A stretch of 64,000 nt of DNA from Puccinia triticina (taxonomy: Eukaryota > Basidiomycota > Pucciniomycetes > Pucciniales > Pucciniaceae). Shown here piece by piece: positions 1 through 11,570 of the stretch. The notes beneath the pieces were generated by a model. That model had not been told where the DNA came from. It saw only the letters and a program-made list of their open reading frames with translations, and made no database searches. Both the position numbers and the translations under genes were made by a program. Numbering within the stretch: the stretch's first letter is position 1; every line of letters begins with the position of its first letter. The stretch is from NCBI RefSeq assembly GCF_026914185.1, contig NC_070567.1, positions 5,730,001 through 5,794,000 of the forward strand. The letters run 5' to 3'.

Positions 1-171
1 CTTTGTTAAGCTCGGGTCTTTTGGTACTGGCACTTGGCCGAGCGTCAGGGCACACACATAGATTATAATAGGTTCATGGGGGTGGGCATGGCCCCCTATA
101 ACATTTCATTGCTATAAATGAGGAAATTCATAGTATGTATGTATGTCTACTTCGAGTTAGTCGGTGACTAG

Positions 172-1747
172 CTACTGGACCGGCGGCCAAACGACCCCGC
201 GGGCGGCCAATTCTTCTTGGACGTCGGCATCTGAAGGGACAACCAGTTCAGCTTTGTCCACTTTGCTAGCCATGGGCTCATGGCCAAACAATTCAGCATC
301 TTTTGCGCCAATGAGTCGATGCCACCTGTGCAGAAAGGAGAGAAGGGGAATGAGTAGCAGGTCAGACTAGCGGGTACAAGGAGCCTTACTTACGCATTGG
401 TGTAATCCACAGCCAGTGTGCAGTTGGAAATGAGTTTCCTATCAATCTGGAGCCACTGTGAGATGTTGCAAGATTTAGGATCATAATAGTTTTGAAGGGT
501 GCCCAATCGCAAGAAGGCATAGCGGACTCGGATTTGTGGATCACTGACTAGGCGATCTATTTCCCCATCAGGTGTGCCAGCTAAGGCAGGATTCAAGTGT
601 CTCCACATGATCCGGGAAAGATTCTGCAGATTGGGGATGTTAGGCAAGGTAGGGTCACCTGTAGGGCTGAATCCAGTCATCAAGTGATTGCGGAATTTGT
701 TCCGAACTTGCTTCAACTGTGTCCTGATGGCTGTGTTGGCGTGCTGAACGGCATCGTGATCTTCATTGATGAACCCAGGAGGGAAGTGCACTTCCAATAC
801 CGCGGGGGTCTGTCGCCGTAACTGGCGCTTTAGTTGCATGGCAGGGAGGGCTGGATCAATCAGGTTCAGTGGCATTGGGGGATAGATATACTGAGTATTC
901 TCACCAGGACAAGTTGGAATAATGAATTTACCCGGTTGTCTCGGGCATAAGCCTCTATGAGAGGATGAACAAAATTCTCCCGGGCTGTCCTACGGATTAA
1001 TTTCTAGCAACATGGGTGGGTGTCAAGGGATAGGGAAAGATGCAATCGGAGTGGCAATCATACTGCAACATACCTTGGCAGCAAGAGAGTATTGGAATTG
1101 GCGGATTTCTTCCGCTAGATCCACGGGGCCGTTGGCCTCGGGGCCGTTACCAACTCGTTGGTTAGGCGTTGCATTTGGGTTGGGCCCGTCATGCCCTCGG
1201 GCAGCAATGGCTGCCATGGTTGTCATGAGGGCCGCCTGCTGATCAGGATTGGACAACTTTTGGAAAAGTATGATAAGGGTGGTTAGGCACACCAACTTGA
1301 GGGGATTGGTGCCCAGGGACTCACCTCGCGGAATAAGTCTAAGGCTCCCAGGGGCAGCAGCGGGACGGCAATAGCGGTCAAGAAATCAGTTAGGGGGGAC
1401 TGCGGGGTAGCCTCACGTTCCTCTTGATGTTCCTGCTGTCTGTTGATGGCGGATCTGGTGGGGGCTGCAAATGGGTCTTCAAACCCATCGTCAAGCTCGT
1501 CTGGTTCGGAGTCTCTGAGCCTGGCAATCAGGGCGGAGACATTGGGGGGCGGGGATTAGTCCTGGGAGATTATGTCATATTGCAACTGACCTAATCGGCA
1601 TATAGATTGATAATTATGGAATAAACATGATTTACCTTCACTGGATGATCTCCCACGGCGGGCTGGGGATTGTGATTCCAGGGGGGCCGCGGGTTCATCT
1701 GCAGTACCTCGATTTTTGCGGGCTCGTTGGGCGGTGGAGGCAAACAT
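172..1747 (-). CDS. Multi-exon hypothetical protein, lineage-specific type
   Basis: Function not recognised. Exons supported by splice signals (minus strand): 1747-1636 (ATG, MFASTAQRAR, donor GTAAAT), about 1535-1325 (acidic, ends LDLFRE, donor GTGAGT), 1256-1074 (donor GTATGT), 989-394 (donor GTAAGT) and 325-172 (TAG stop). The last three exons join in phase (183, 596 and 154 nt). The largest exon encodes a conserved-looking segment with VLEVHFPPGF, QVRNKFRNHLMTG, MWRHLNP and RVRYAFLRL; the C-terminus is short and ends in WPPVQ. No signal peptide or membrane segment is evident. The second exon's start is uncertain, because a TAA lies in frame just upstream at about 1557 and the acceptor must lie 3' of it. 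It resembles repeated hypothetical genes of rust genomes, which is an impression rather than a database result. It could be a passenger of a transposon. Confidence 0.5.
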
Positions 1748-2195
1748 CTTGGCTTGGGTGGATGATGTGGAAGTGATTGCCGCCAAGGGCCAGATAGATA
1801 TCTGGTCTCCATAAAAGCAGTGGGCCCCTGGGGCCCACTTGTGGGTCCGGCCCTGATGGTGTGCCAAGGCTGCAGGCCTGGGGCGGGTTAGGGTTAGCCC
1901 GCACGCCTGCGGCGGCCAGTTGGACCAGCTGGTTAACACAGAGTTAACATTTACTAAGTTAATGTTAACTCGGATTAGGCTGTTTAGCCTTGCGCGTAGG
2001 TCTGGCACTGAGGATATTGTGATTATCATTGGAGCGGCAATATTCTATTTAGCATGTTACTAGCAGGTGAGCTGTTAATTTGTCCGCCCATGGTGGTGGG
2101 CGGTTCTGGTACATAAATGCACGAGGGGGGTGGGGTTAGGTATCTGTAAGCATGGTCCGCATGTGGTATAACGGAATATTTGTGTGGTTACTGGA

Positions 2196-4796
2196 CTATA
2201 TATTCAATTCTTTCTTGACCCGTTCGAGCCCGCGCAAGATAAGATCTCGGACTCCCCATCCAAATCCAAGTGCCTCGAGTGAATTGTGAGTTTGGCCTAT
2301 GAAGGAGGTCCAGTGCAAGATCTGCTGGTCGTAGATGACCTGATCCACGCGCTTGTCTTTCAGGGGGATGCGGCAGTATGAGAGGAATCCATCAATTGAT
2401 AGATCAAGCAATTCTTTCTTCGGTCGAGTCGCGTGGGGAGACCCGTTGGCGTCCACCACAGGGGCCTGTAAGGGCCCGATAGGTGTGTTAGGGCGGAATG
2501 CCGAGGGCGAAGGGTTGGCGGCTTGCGGTCTGGGGGCTGAGGGGCTTGGGCCGCAGAGGACAGGGAGCACAGGGTGGCTCACTCTTGAATAAGACCATTC
2601 GGTCTCCTGAGGTAGGGGCTGCACATGCACGAAAGGAAGAGCAAGACTTCAGTCACTTTGTTATCATGTGGGATTATCAGTTTGGGTTATCAGATGACTG
2701 ACGGTGATAACTTCATAATCCTGAGGCATGCACACCTCAATGACCACCTTGGCCTGGCTTGATGAATTCGCGGCTGCCAAAGCAAAATTGGCATAGCTGC
2801 CTTCATGGTGGTGTATGGCCCCTTGCATGCGGCGTTGGTTGGGTTACACAATACTAAAGCTCCAAATTAGTCTGTCGGCTCGGTCGCTAGCTTTGGCCAC
2901 GAGATCGACCCGCTGGATTCGATTTTCTTCAGACAAGTGCTCCCATATCTTATCCTTCAATCCGTTAAAGTCCAACTCAGTCAGGCCCAAGCGGATAGTG
3001 CGCGGAGGTTCACTTGTTTCCCAGAGTTGCGAGTAAACTTGGCCGCGCGTGTCTTTCCCAAAAGGCACATAAAGCGTGTACATAATCGTGACCTCGATCA
3101 TTGGGTTCATGCCTCGGGCCGGGTGGATCTGATGTGCGCGAGCGAGGCGTTGATTTAGATGAACCGTTCCAGATGACAGGTCTGGCACCTCCTTCGTGAC
3201 GTCCTTCGTGACAATGAGAGATAATCCCGGTTGCGACAAGTTGCTAGTGCCTTCAAGGGGTGTCTAGGTGATTTTCAGGACAAATCAGGCGCCGATTTTT
3301 AGGAATAGTGGACGCTACCCATGCAGAAGGACAATTCAACTCACCTGTGGTGGTTCCTGCTGAGAAACCGGGGGAGTGCATGGGTCTTGTGACAATAACC
3401 TGATAACAAGCTGAAAAACTCCAAAGAACTAAGATTGATTTCTTTGTCAGACTTGTACTACAATTTATTTAGCGTCTTGAGACTGTTAAGACTAATGCGT
3501 AGTAAAGGAATCTTAATGGTAAGAGAATTACCTAAGAGCAGGAACAAGGACCGCTCTCTACTGAGAGATAAAGAGAAAAATAAGAGTTTGTCTTTTAGGG
3601 AACAAGATCGAGGTTGATGCGCCGCTTGTTCTTAAATCAGATAACACATTGCACTTCAATCAGTTTTTTGCGATCTCTTTTTCTCTCCTTGGAGGTTAAG
3701 TTCTCCTTACGTGATTCGGTCTTTTGACCGGGAATTTTCCTCACGTGGCCTCTGCGAAGCGGCTGAGAAGTAATGCGACGCTGTCTGATTCCAGAACATC
3801 GTTGCATCAGTCACCGTCTTTTGCTTTTGCACAATGAAGTTGAGGACACGATACTCACCAATAGATTCACCGTCTCTTTGAGCGGTATTGGATTGATCGG
3901 TCTGGTTGCTCTCGACAGTTTTGCCTAAAGAGTAATAACACGTTAGTGTCTATCTTGTCATCTCTTGAGTCATCTACAGTTGCTTACCTTTGGCGCTAAC
4001 TGTGATTCTCTCTTTGAGTGAACGTGGGCCAGGATTTTCCTTGAGCCTAATCTGCCCGCTCACGTTCGTCGGAACTGTAAAAATCAAAATGATAATTTTA
4101 GTTTCACGACTCCCGCGGCTTCTGATTTGGACTGCGGAAGTGGTTCGCGTTTGCTTACCCTTTTCCGCAGCTGGTTTGGTTCGCGGCACCTTTCTCAATT
4201 TATGAGAATGGCCCCGTTCCCCAGGACTGGAATTCTCACACAAGCAAGGACCCGGGCGCCTTGTCCGATATGCTCGGGATGATCAGGGGCCAAGTTAGAT
4301 TTGTGGCGGCCATTGTCCCACTAGGTGAGGGTGTCAGCGGCGGGCCAAGGTGGATGACTGTCCAATCGAGTTCGCCGGCCAGATTGTTGCAGCGTGCCTC
4401 GTGGCCCACGCCCGGATCCCTTTCGGTTATCTTAGCCAGAATAGCCGCGCGAACACATTTCCAGTCCCACATCGCAGATTTGCTGCCAGCAAGAACCATT
4501 GTGATGGGTTTCTTTGGGCCAACGACTTTGGTCCACAATTTTACGTTGCGTCCATCCCAAGTGACGTGGGTGCATCAATTGGCGGGGGGGTTGCTAATCC
4601 ATATGGAATACTTGATCTCCAGTTCCACATCAGATTGATGAGCACGGGTTGAGGTATCATCGGCCACCGGATATTGTTCGCGTACCTCGTCCATTGTCAA
4701 TGACTCTTTGAATTCGGCATAGGGGATCTGCGAGTCCGGACAAACTTCTCGCTTGCGTTTTGGCGCGCCAGTGTGAGTCGTGGGTGGTATGTCCAT
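2196..4796 (-). pseudogene. Decayed multi-exon gene with two look-alike domains and a SAM-like C-terminus
   Basis: Reading from ATG 4796 (MDIPPTTHTGAPKRKREV), the frame is open to a TGA at 4575-4577 in the middle of a domain (ELEIKYSIWISNPPAN stop CTHVTWDG). It continues in the same frame to about 4236, where the following basic segment (ERGHSHKLRKVPRTKP) is in another frame. Small exons with GTAAGC and GTGAGT donors follow at about 4243-3870. A second domain at 3239-2844 (EVTIMYTLYVPFGK, then LGLTELDFNGLKDKIWEHL) has the same layout as the first: a beta-rich stretch, a tryptophan region, then a helix. The last exon, ending at 2196, has the rhythm of a SAM-type helical bundle (FLSYCRI, HWTSFIG, LEALGFGWGVRDLILRGL). 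The function is unknown. The nonsense codon and the frame change make it a probable pseudogene. Confidence 0.45.
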
Positions 4797-5085
4797 GGTC
4801 TGAGAGGTCACCTTTCTGGGGAGATGGCTCAGATCCCTCAGCAGTAGCTCGAGCTTGCAGCCCAAGTCCGATGTGGCAAGCCACGCCACCCGCAGCACAG
4901 CTGTACAGGTTTTGTGCCCCCACCCACGATCATCTTGTGGGTGATTGCACAAGTTCGCAAGTTTTTGACCAATGATGATAAGTATTTGATTACAAATATG
5001 CACCATAGAGATGACAAATTCAAATTGGGGGCGCAGTGGAAGGGCAAATCAAAAAATGGAGATGGGATTCCTCATGCTCGGGTGA

Positions 5086-5376
5086 TCATCCTTCTGCATC
5101 TCCGTCATAATCATTGTCCGTTTCCTGTGGCAATGGGTTGTCTTCTTCCTCAGACCAATATGATGATCCCTCGGCATCTTCGTCTGCATCGTATCCATCG
5201 GAGGCATCCTGAGATTCATCCAGAGGATCGTCCATCTCTTCCTCAGCAGCATTAACACTTCCTTCTGAATATATTTCTTCATCCGAGGTGACATAAACTC
5301 CACCGGTATCTGCAACCCAATTGTCAAGTCCGGTTGCCACGCAATCCAACCAATCCCGGTTTTCTATTTTGGCCAC
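5086..5376 (-). CDS. Acidic C-terminal exon-like ORF
   Basis: This 97-codon open frame begins IENRDWLDCVATGLDNWVAD and then becomes almost pure Asp/Glu/Ser. It has no ATG at its 5' end, so it is best read as the last exon of a gene whose upstream part lies beyond the MITE at 5441-6213 or is lost. Acidic tails of this kind occur in transposase and nuclear-protein genes, but nothing here identifies the protein. Confidence 0.25.
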   Translation of the reverse strand: MAKIENRDWLDCVATGLDNWVADTGGVYVTSDEEIYSEGSVNAAEEEMDDPLDESQDASDGYDADEDAEGSSYWSEEEDNPLPQETDNDYDGDAEG

Positions 5377-5440
5377 AGGCAGGTTCGAGATAGATTGGTG
5401 CAGGTGAGGATCATGAAGCGAGGCCGCGTTGATGATGTAA

Positions 5441-6213
5441 GAGCATCTCCAACGGACTCGCTAAAGCGTGACTCGCGACCCCAATTTAGCGAGTCGGGCG
5501 AGTTTTTGGGGTCCAACGGACTCGCTATACGACTCGCCAAATGCCTCCCGAGTCGCCTCAACTCGCCACAGCCCTCCACTTGTGGCGAGTCTGCACCAAC
5601 CCGACACTCGGCCCTCTTGGGCCGCACCTCGCACCCCACGCATGCTACACCAAACGCTACATCACCTACCGGCCCATCCTCACATCAGGTCATTGGTAGG
5701 ATGACCGGTCGTTGATACCCACATATGACTGGTCATCGATAAGATGACCGGTCATGGGTATCAATGACCGGTCATCCTATCGATGACCGGGCATCAATAG
5801 TCATTGATACCCATGACCGGTCATTGATACCCATGACTGGTCATCGATCCCATGACCGGTCATCGAGGCCGATGGCCGGGCATCAACATAAATGAGCGGA
5901 CATCAAGACCGATGACCGGCATCAATATAATGACCGGTCATCCTATCGATGACCGGGATCGATGCATGGCCGGTCATCGATAGGAGGACCGGGCGTTTGA
6001 CTCCGAGGATCGAAAGGATGACCAGGAGCTGGTCATCTACTTGTGTGGCTTGACGGGCAAGGTGTGGTCTTGCCGACGACGAGTTGGTCCAGCCTCTTGT
6101 CGGGTCTCGATTTCTGGCGAGTCCGCTGTGGACCGAGCCTGGGATACCCCGTTACATGTGGTCCAGGGCCGTGACCCAGGGTCTGCGCGATCCAGGGACC
6201 GCTGGAGATGCTC
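5441..6213. mobile_element. Harbinger-like MITE with TAA target duplication
   Basis: The left end GAGCATCTCCAACGGACTCG and the right end (reverse complement GAGCATCTCCAGCGGTCC) match at 11 of 11 bases and then imperfectly. TAA directly flanks both ends (5438-5440 and 6214-6216), the 3-bp T-W-A duplication expected of the PIF/Harbinger superfamily. The 773-bp interior encodes no transposase. It contains a second copy of CCAACGGACTCGCTA and the palindrome array described separately. It sits upstream of the acidic exon at 5086-5376. Confidence 0.8.
5693..6000. repeat. Array of GACCGGTC palindromes inside the MITE
   Basis: About fifteen degenerate units of roughly 18-22 bp follow one another. 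At least five contain the perfect 12-bp palindrome ATGACCGGTCAT; others carry single changes (ATGACTGGTCAT, GATGGCCGGGCAT). Spacers are variations of CGATA, GGTATCA and TGATACC, which are themselves partly inverted. The array can fold into many alternative hairpins and offers many identical two-fold sites. Confidence 0.85.
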
Positions 6214-7960
6214 TAATTGATATTGTCTGTGTGCTTGACCTGCCATGATTTGGCCGCAGTGTCCTGTCGCTCCATGTGAGTAGTCCTAGAGAGCGTAACC
6301 GGGCAGCAGCCTTGGCGGCAGTCATGCTGGACGTTCAAACAACCACGCATTTCCTGGAAGAAATGGCAATCACAATCATGAGCCCAGACTCATCCAGACA
6401 GGCGCGCGATAACACGCCAATGACACACCTTGGCTTGAACCACTACGGTGCGCTGTGTGCGGCCTAACTCCCGCATTCCGTAATAATCAGACACCCCCCC
6501 AAGGCTAAAAACCTTCATCTCGGCATAAAAGCGGCGGCGCCCCCCCCATGAAGATAGCCAAAGTGACTCAACCATTCCCACACGCGCATCAGCAAGTTCC
6601 CCCGGTGATACCTATGCAGACGCAAGATGATTAGTGTCAGGTTACTGTACCCACCCAACAGTCCTGTTAGATGATGATGCACATACAACCACAAATACCC
6701 CGCGGGCCACGCGGTCGTTCTTATTCAGTTGAATCTGCGCAATCTGTGTCAACATCGGCTCCCCTCGGAGCCTGGAAAGTACGCTGGGGACCGGCCTTTG
6801 ATCTGACTCCGGGACACACATAGTGGTCCTGCACGGGTACGTCTTGGCCTTGACCTTTGACTTGCAAGCATTGTACCCCATTGCGCCCTGTACAATGCAA
6901 TTCCCGAGGAAGAAAGACGTGATCACGGGTTTTGGGATGCGGCACAACCCGGTTTGTGGGTTGTGAAGTACACCCCCTGATAGGACAAACCTGATGGCTG
7001 AATAATTTTCGAAAGACGTTGCCAAATCACGGCCTGGGGCCCGTCTATTCGAATGGACCGACGCGAGCCGCAGAACACCGTTGTAAGATTCAAACTTTTT
7101 GGTCGAAAATATGGACCAAATTGAGTCTGATAGGTGGACCAGCATATGTATGTTTGGTTTGTTGACCCACTGCGCGGTATGTGCTTGTTAAATTGTTTGG
7201 ACACATTACCTGATGTGTCGTCGGAGTAAAGCGTCAACAACACATGGCGGATGATCAGACCGTCAGCCGTCTTCCTCCAGGGGTTGGGAAACTTGACTAT
7301 CTCCTCGGCACAACCCCAACGAAAAGATTCTTGAGAGCACATGTAAGTCAAGCGAAATGCATTACCAATGGCAAGAGAGGGGCCAACAATGTACATGATC
7401 AAGGAGGATTACATACCATAAATCTTCCCGCCGCACTCCTTCCACAGTGTCAGGATTTGGGTACATCCCCAAATCAGAGGAAGCACAAGGCTGTTAGACC
7501 TAACCCTACTGGGGACCGAGGTGAGCCGGTGCGAGCACCAGGCGCATGCAATATGCATGCCGCCCTCAGGCGGATGAAGTTGGCTAAAGCTAATTCATCC
7601 GCTCCTAAACATCCAGCCACGTCAGCAACCGACGAAGCGCCCAAGCGACCCAAACAGGACAAAACACCTACCAGGTATGTGAGTCCGTTTGCAATAGCCT
7701 CAGCTAGGACAGATGGAGCTGATCAGAGTATCTTTATGATCTCGCAGCCCACTTGTATCCGACGCCCTAGACCGACAAGGTTCCAGCCTCAGCAATAGAA
7801 TCTCTAACCCCAACAACGGAGGTAAGATTATTGCTGTAGTGCCATAGTTATAAATGACTTTAGACTGACGGTTGTTCTTGTGCACAGCAACAGACAACCG
7901 CGGTCCCAGATCCCTCCTAGCTCGTATCGGTGAATCTTGAGTAACAAGAGCCACGAGCCT

Positions 7961-7980
7961 AAGTAAGATGAATCTTACTT
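7961..7980. repeat. Hairpin, 8-bp stem
   Basis: AAGTAAGA, a TGAA loop, then TCTTACTT: a perfect stem inside the non-coding spacer of the transposase remnant. Together with the next hairpin 28 bp downstream it suggests the end of an inserted element. Confidence 0.6.
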
Positions 7981-8007
7981 ATCAGTGTATCCAACGGAGC
8001 GCAATCA

Positions 8008-8029
8008 CTGACAAGATAAATCTTGTCAG
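8008..8029. repeat. Hairpin, 10-bp stem
   Basis: CTGACAAGAT, AA, then ATCTTGTCAG: a perfect 10-bp stem with a 2-nt centre. It lies close to the hairpin at 7961-7980. Confidence 0.65.
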
Positions 8030-8637
8030 CTTTCAGAATCCGAAGGCTTCTTCAGCTACACAGTAGCACTTTAGATTTACCAAATCTCATTCTCACTCAG
8101 TACCGAGCGGATCTGCTCTTAGGTACACAATTGTTTTCCATTTCTATCTCTGTCTCCAAGACTGTTGGATTGACCATTTACTTACAAGAAATGAAACAAC
8201 ATCTTAGTTGTGTGAAATCTAACAGATTTACAGGCGAGATGACGCGGAGATGCCACAAGGAAGGAATGCTTACCAACTTGTCCTTGAAAGGGAACCAAGG
8301 GCTCGCAGCAACCCGGTCAGATCACACATTGGTCCGGCGGATAGGAACCTCAACTGCTGGATGTGCCCCGTTCATGTCCTGAGGTGCTGCAACAGATGTA
8401 TCGTCCCATTCGCGCGGGGGAGCTGGCTCAGGTGGGGCATAGGGGACATAGTGGGCATAGCAACCAGCTTCCTCAGTCTCGGCTTCAACCAAATCGTCAA
8501 CCAGAGTGCATGTATTGGAGTTGGGCGCGGTGGGGGGGTCGAGGTTGCATATACCCTTGATGCGGTCCCAAACGAGATGGTCTTCCCAGTTATCTTGCGG
8601 ATAGTATGGAGCGGGAGATTGCCTGTTTGGGAAAGGG

Positions 8638-8700
8638 TCTGGCTCTTGGGCCGCCCACAAAGGGTCTGGCTCTTGGGCCGCCCACAAAGCGTCTGGCCCT
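8638..8700. repeat. Short tandem repeat in coding sequence
   Basis: A unit of about 27 bp (GGTCTGGCTCTTGGGCCGCC and following bases) is present two to three times. On the minus strand it encodes the repeated peptide WAAQEPDPL of the transposase remnant. Confidence 0.75.
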
Positions 8701-9155
8701 TGTTCTGTCGTCCTCGCTTGGTCGGCGGCCGCTCGCCGTATTTCTGCCCGCTGTTGAGCGTTGATCTGGTGTGCCTTCCTTCGACAATGTGCTTGCCAGC
8801 TCGTGGTCCCTCTCGCCAGGGGGCAGCTCTTGCATATATACTTCCGGTCGGAAAAAATGTAGTCTGTTTGATATGACTGTCAGTGGTGGGTTGTAGGGTC
8901 TCAATAGCGGGACAACGCGTGACTAACCGTCGGTTTCCTGCCGATAACCTGATGTTTGTCGCATTTTGTGAGGTCGCGGTGGGTAGCTGAAAGAGCGGAG
9001 TAGTGTGGCTCCTTTCGGTTCCAACAAGTCCGCATATATCGGGGACAGACGCGGTGATTAGGGGTACTCGGGCAGTGGTGGGGGGGCGTCCCTGGCTCGT
9101 GAGGGTAATTAATCGGTGACCCAGCCGCCAGGTCCGGTGCGTGCTGGGGCCGGTC

Positions 9156-9541
9156 AGGACCCCGGAGAGCCCCTACCAAGCCGACATATGTGGCACGTAT
9201 CCGGGGGACATTTTTTTGCAAAATGCTCCTGATCATGTAATTCAGCGGAAACATATCCAAATCAAATTTTTGTCCCAAGATGATCCTGATGTGGTCAGTA
9301 TCTTTTTGGCATTTCCTAGAAACCAAAACCAAATATTTGGGTCTTGGGTTCAATTCCCACCCAAAAAAGGGTTTTTTTTGCCCAATTGTTCCCTTTAGGC
9401 CTTTATTGTTCAAAATCCTCCTTATGTACACCGTATCTAAACCGGGTCTAATTGGGAAAACCTGCAATTTCCCCATGTATCCAAAACCCGGAATTCCAGG
9501 AATTTACATATGTCGGCTTGGTCGGGGCTTTCCGGGGTCCT
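9156..9541. mobile_element. 386-bp MITE, copy 1, with 8-bp target duplication
   Basis: The termini are AGGACCCCGGAGAGCCCC and, reversed, AGGACCCCGGAAAGCCCC; the inverted repeats extend about 36 bp to ACATATGT. Both sides carry GGCCGGTC, an 8-bp duplication. It is almost identical to the inverted copy at 20960-21340. The interior is non-coding and includes a poly-T/poly-A hairpin stretch. An 8-bp duplication suits hAT, P or Merlin elements; no autonomous partner is visible here. Confidence 0.9.
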
Positions 9542-9777
9542 GGCCGGTCATGGTCCCGCGCCAGTGAGCCCAAGGTCCCTCAGGCGTGCTGGGTACCTCT
9601 CCGTGACGCCAGGGGACGCTGGGCGTCACGGCTGCGCTATGGGCGCGGTGTCTGAAGTGTGGGTCACCGCGGGGTAATCTTAGGGTCCCAGTGGCGCCTG
9701 TGTGGCGTGTACTAGCTGGGGCTTGGATTTGGCGCACCACCATTTCTCGTTTCGCCCCGCTGTGTAGTTAAGGTGCC

Positions 9778-10670
9778 AATTATAAACGCTTATTGAAATT
9801 TTATTCAAAAAAAATTGAAATTCATTCAAAACTTTTTCTATCTAACTTTTTCTTATGTACTTTTTCAAAAATAGCCCAAATGACCTCGAGGAGGTCATTT
9901 GGGACCAAAAAATTTCAAAAATTTGTTATCCAAACAGATTACAGGTGTACAGTGCATGTATTGGACACTGTACTGCACTAGTCCAACAGTACAACTCAGT
10001 TTTTACTTCAATAAGCACGACACAGCCGCATGCAGATGTTTCGACGACAGTCCAGCCCCCAGCCTAATGGACACCTTCCCGCGGCAGAAGTCGCAGATGT
10101 CCAAGACAGCTCTGGCCCCTGGGGGAGAGGCACCCGGCGCCCCTGCGGCCGCAATAGCTCCCCAACCTCCAAGCGCTTGGCTGGCGGCTTGAGCCCAAAG
10201 ACACCACGGAGCGGGCCCACCTTGGCTTCCAGCCCTTCCTCAAGCTTTGAAAACTTGCCCAAACCGCGCTGCTGCTCAATGCGCACACCCCACCGAGTTT
10301 TATGTCAACGGCGTCAGAGTAGAAGAGAACGGTCCTTGCCAACGGCTGAGCGTCCCAACCACAAGGGGCCTCACCCTCGAGGGGTTCCTAGCACAATTTC
10401 GGATCTGCGCTGTTGTGTGAAGCTGTGTGGTTGTGGTGGTGGACCTGGTTTGTTGGTTGCACGGGGGGGGGGGGATGACACTGCAACAGGCGGTCTTGTC
10501 TTGGGATTTGGATTTCTGCCTGTGTGGGCTCCAGGTTTATGATTGTACAATCATATCCAGACTTTTTTGAAACTTAATTGGGCCTGTATTGGCAACATAA
10601 ATTTAACAGATTTTGGTTTCAAACGAGTTTCAAAAATATTACAATAAAATTTCAATAATCGTTTATAATT
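9778..10670. repeat. Inverted repeat pair bounding about 0.9 kb
   Basis: The 28-bp segment 9778-9805 (AATTATAAACGCTTATTGAA and following bases) is repeated in inverse orientation at 10643-10670 with one mismatch. AT-rich shoulders inside and GC-rich shoulders outside are similar at both ends. The interior holds no recognisable gene. It could be the ends of an old DNA transposon; no target duplication was identified. Confidence 0.55.
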
Positions 10671-11301
10671 GGTCCCTAAGACAGGTCGTTGGCTGTCGTT
10701 GGGTCGTGACTCTTCCATACACCACGGGGCGAGTGGGGCGTCAAAGTGGCGGCATCCGTGGCGCCCCATGGACCCCGCATGTCAGAAGACGCCTCAGTGC
10801 CGCGCTATGACCATATCCTCTAGGGGCGCCATCGGATACATCCACACCACGCCACAAGGTGACGCCCCATGGGCGGTAGCTCCCCTGAGGGCGTCAAAGT
10901 GACAGCCCCCTGGCGCCGGCAGGCTGGTTGTCGGCGGCTCTATGGACGCCCGGGGACCGTGCCAGGTGTGACTGGAGGGGGGGCCCGGGGTCGACGTGAG
11001 GGCGGTGGGGCGTGGTTAAGGGGTTGTGCCCGAGGTGTCAGCGGTGGCGCAGTGGCAGATGGGACGAGGGCGTCACATGCGAGCCATGTGTGGGTCATCC
11101 AAGGTTTGTAGGCGTACGTAGCTGCGACCCCAGGAGCTATGAATTGGGCCAATTGCCACCTAAAAGCAGGCCGCCTCGACCAGGCAGCAGTGGGCAATTG
11201 GGGCACAGCCCAAACAACACTGGGGATGGTGGTGCGGGGGCAGCCCGCGCGGGCAACATGATGGGTGAAACTAACTCAGGATTTCATTGCATGATCAGTG
11301 A

Positions 11302-11570
11302 AATGACGGGAAATACAAATAGCTGTGGCTGCCTGCGCAGTGAAAAGGGTAAAGTTTGTCTAACTATGTGGTCATGACCACGGCCCGTCGGCCATAAAGA
11401 AACAACTGATAACATTTTTTTGATTGTCTGGATTGATCTCGCAAGTTGCGAGATAGAGGAGAAGATTGTTGTTGGAAATGGCGGGGAATAAAAATAGCTG
11501 TGGCCGCCTGCGCATAAAAGTTGTCTGATTATGTGGTCATGAACGCGGCCCGACGGCCGTAAAAAGGGTC
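11302..11570. repeat. Direct repeat of about 95 bp, two copies
   Basis: The block at 11302-11400 (GGGAAATACAAATAGCTGTG ... GGTCATGACCACGGCCCGTC) recurs at 11475-11570 with scattered changes and a deletion. A non-matching stretch of about 75 bp containing CGCAAGTTGCGAGA separates them. No coding sequence overlaps. Confidence 0.7.

Larger units (their letters stand above)
6642..8904 (-). pseudogene. Remnant of a large basidiomycete-type DNA transposase gene
   Basis: The N-terminal part (about 8880-8322) reads CKSCPLARGTTSWQAHC, a Cys/His cluster, then a basic helix (RRKAHQINAQQRAEIRRA), a short repeat (WAAQEPDPL) and an acidic region. Downstream on the same strand (about 7330-7190) the motif YSDDTSGNVSKQ followed by NKH is preserved. 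This motif recurs in a family of very large transposase-like proteins of mushrooms and rusts; that link is from memory of the family. The part after NKH is out of frame, and 0.9 kb of unrelated DNA with two hairpins separates the halves. TIRs were not found. The exact superfamily (KDZ-like or other) is left open. Confidence 0.5.

Noticed and set aside
8250..8876. 208-codon plus-strand frame
   Set aside because: Antisense to the better-supported Cys/His cluster and repeat of the transposase remnant.
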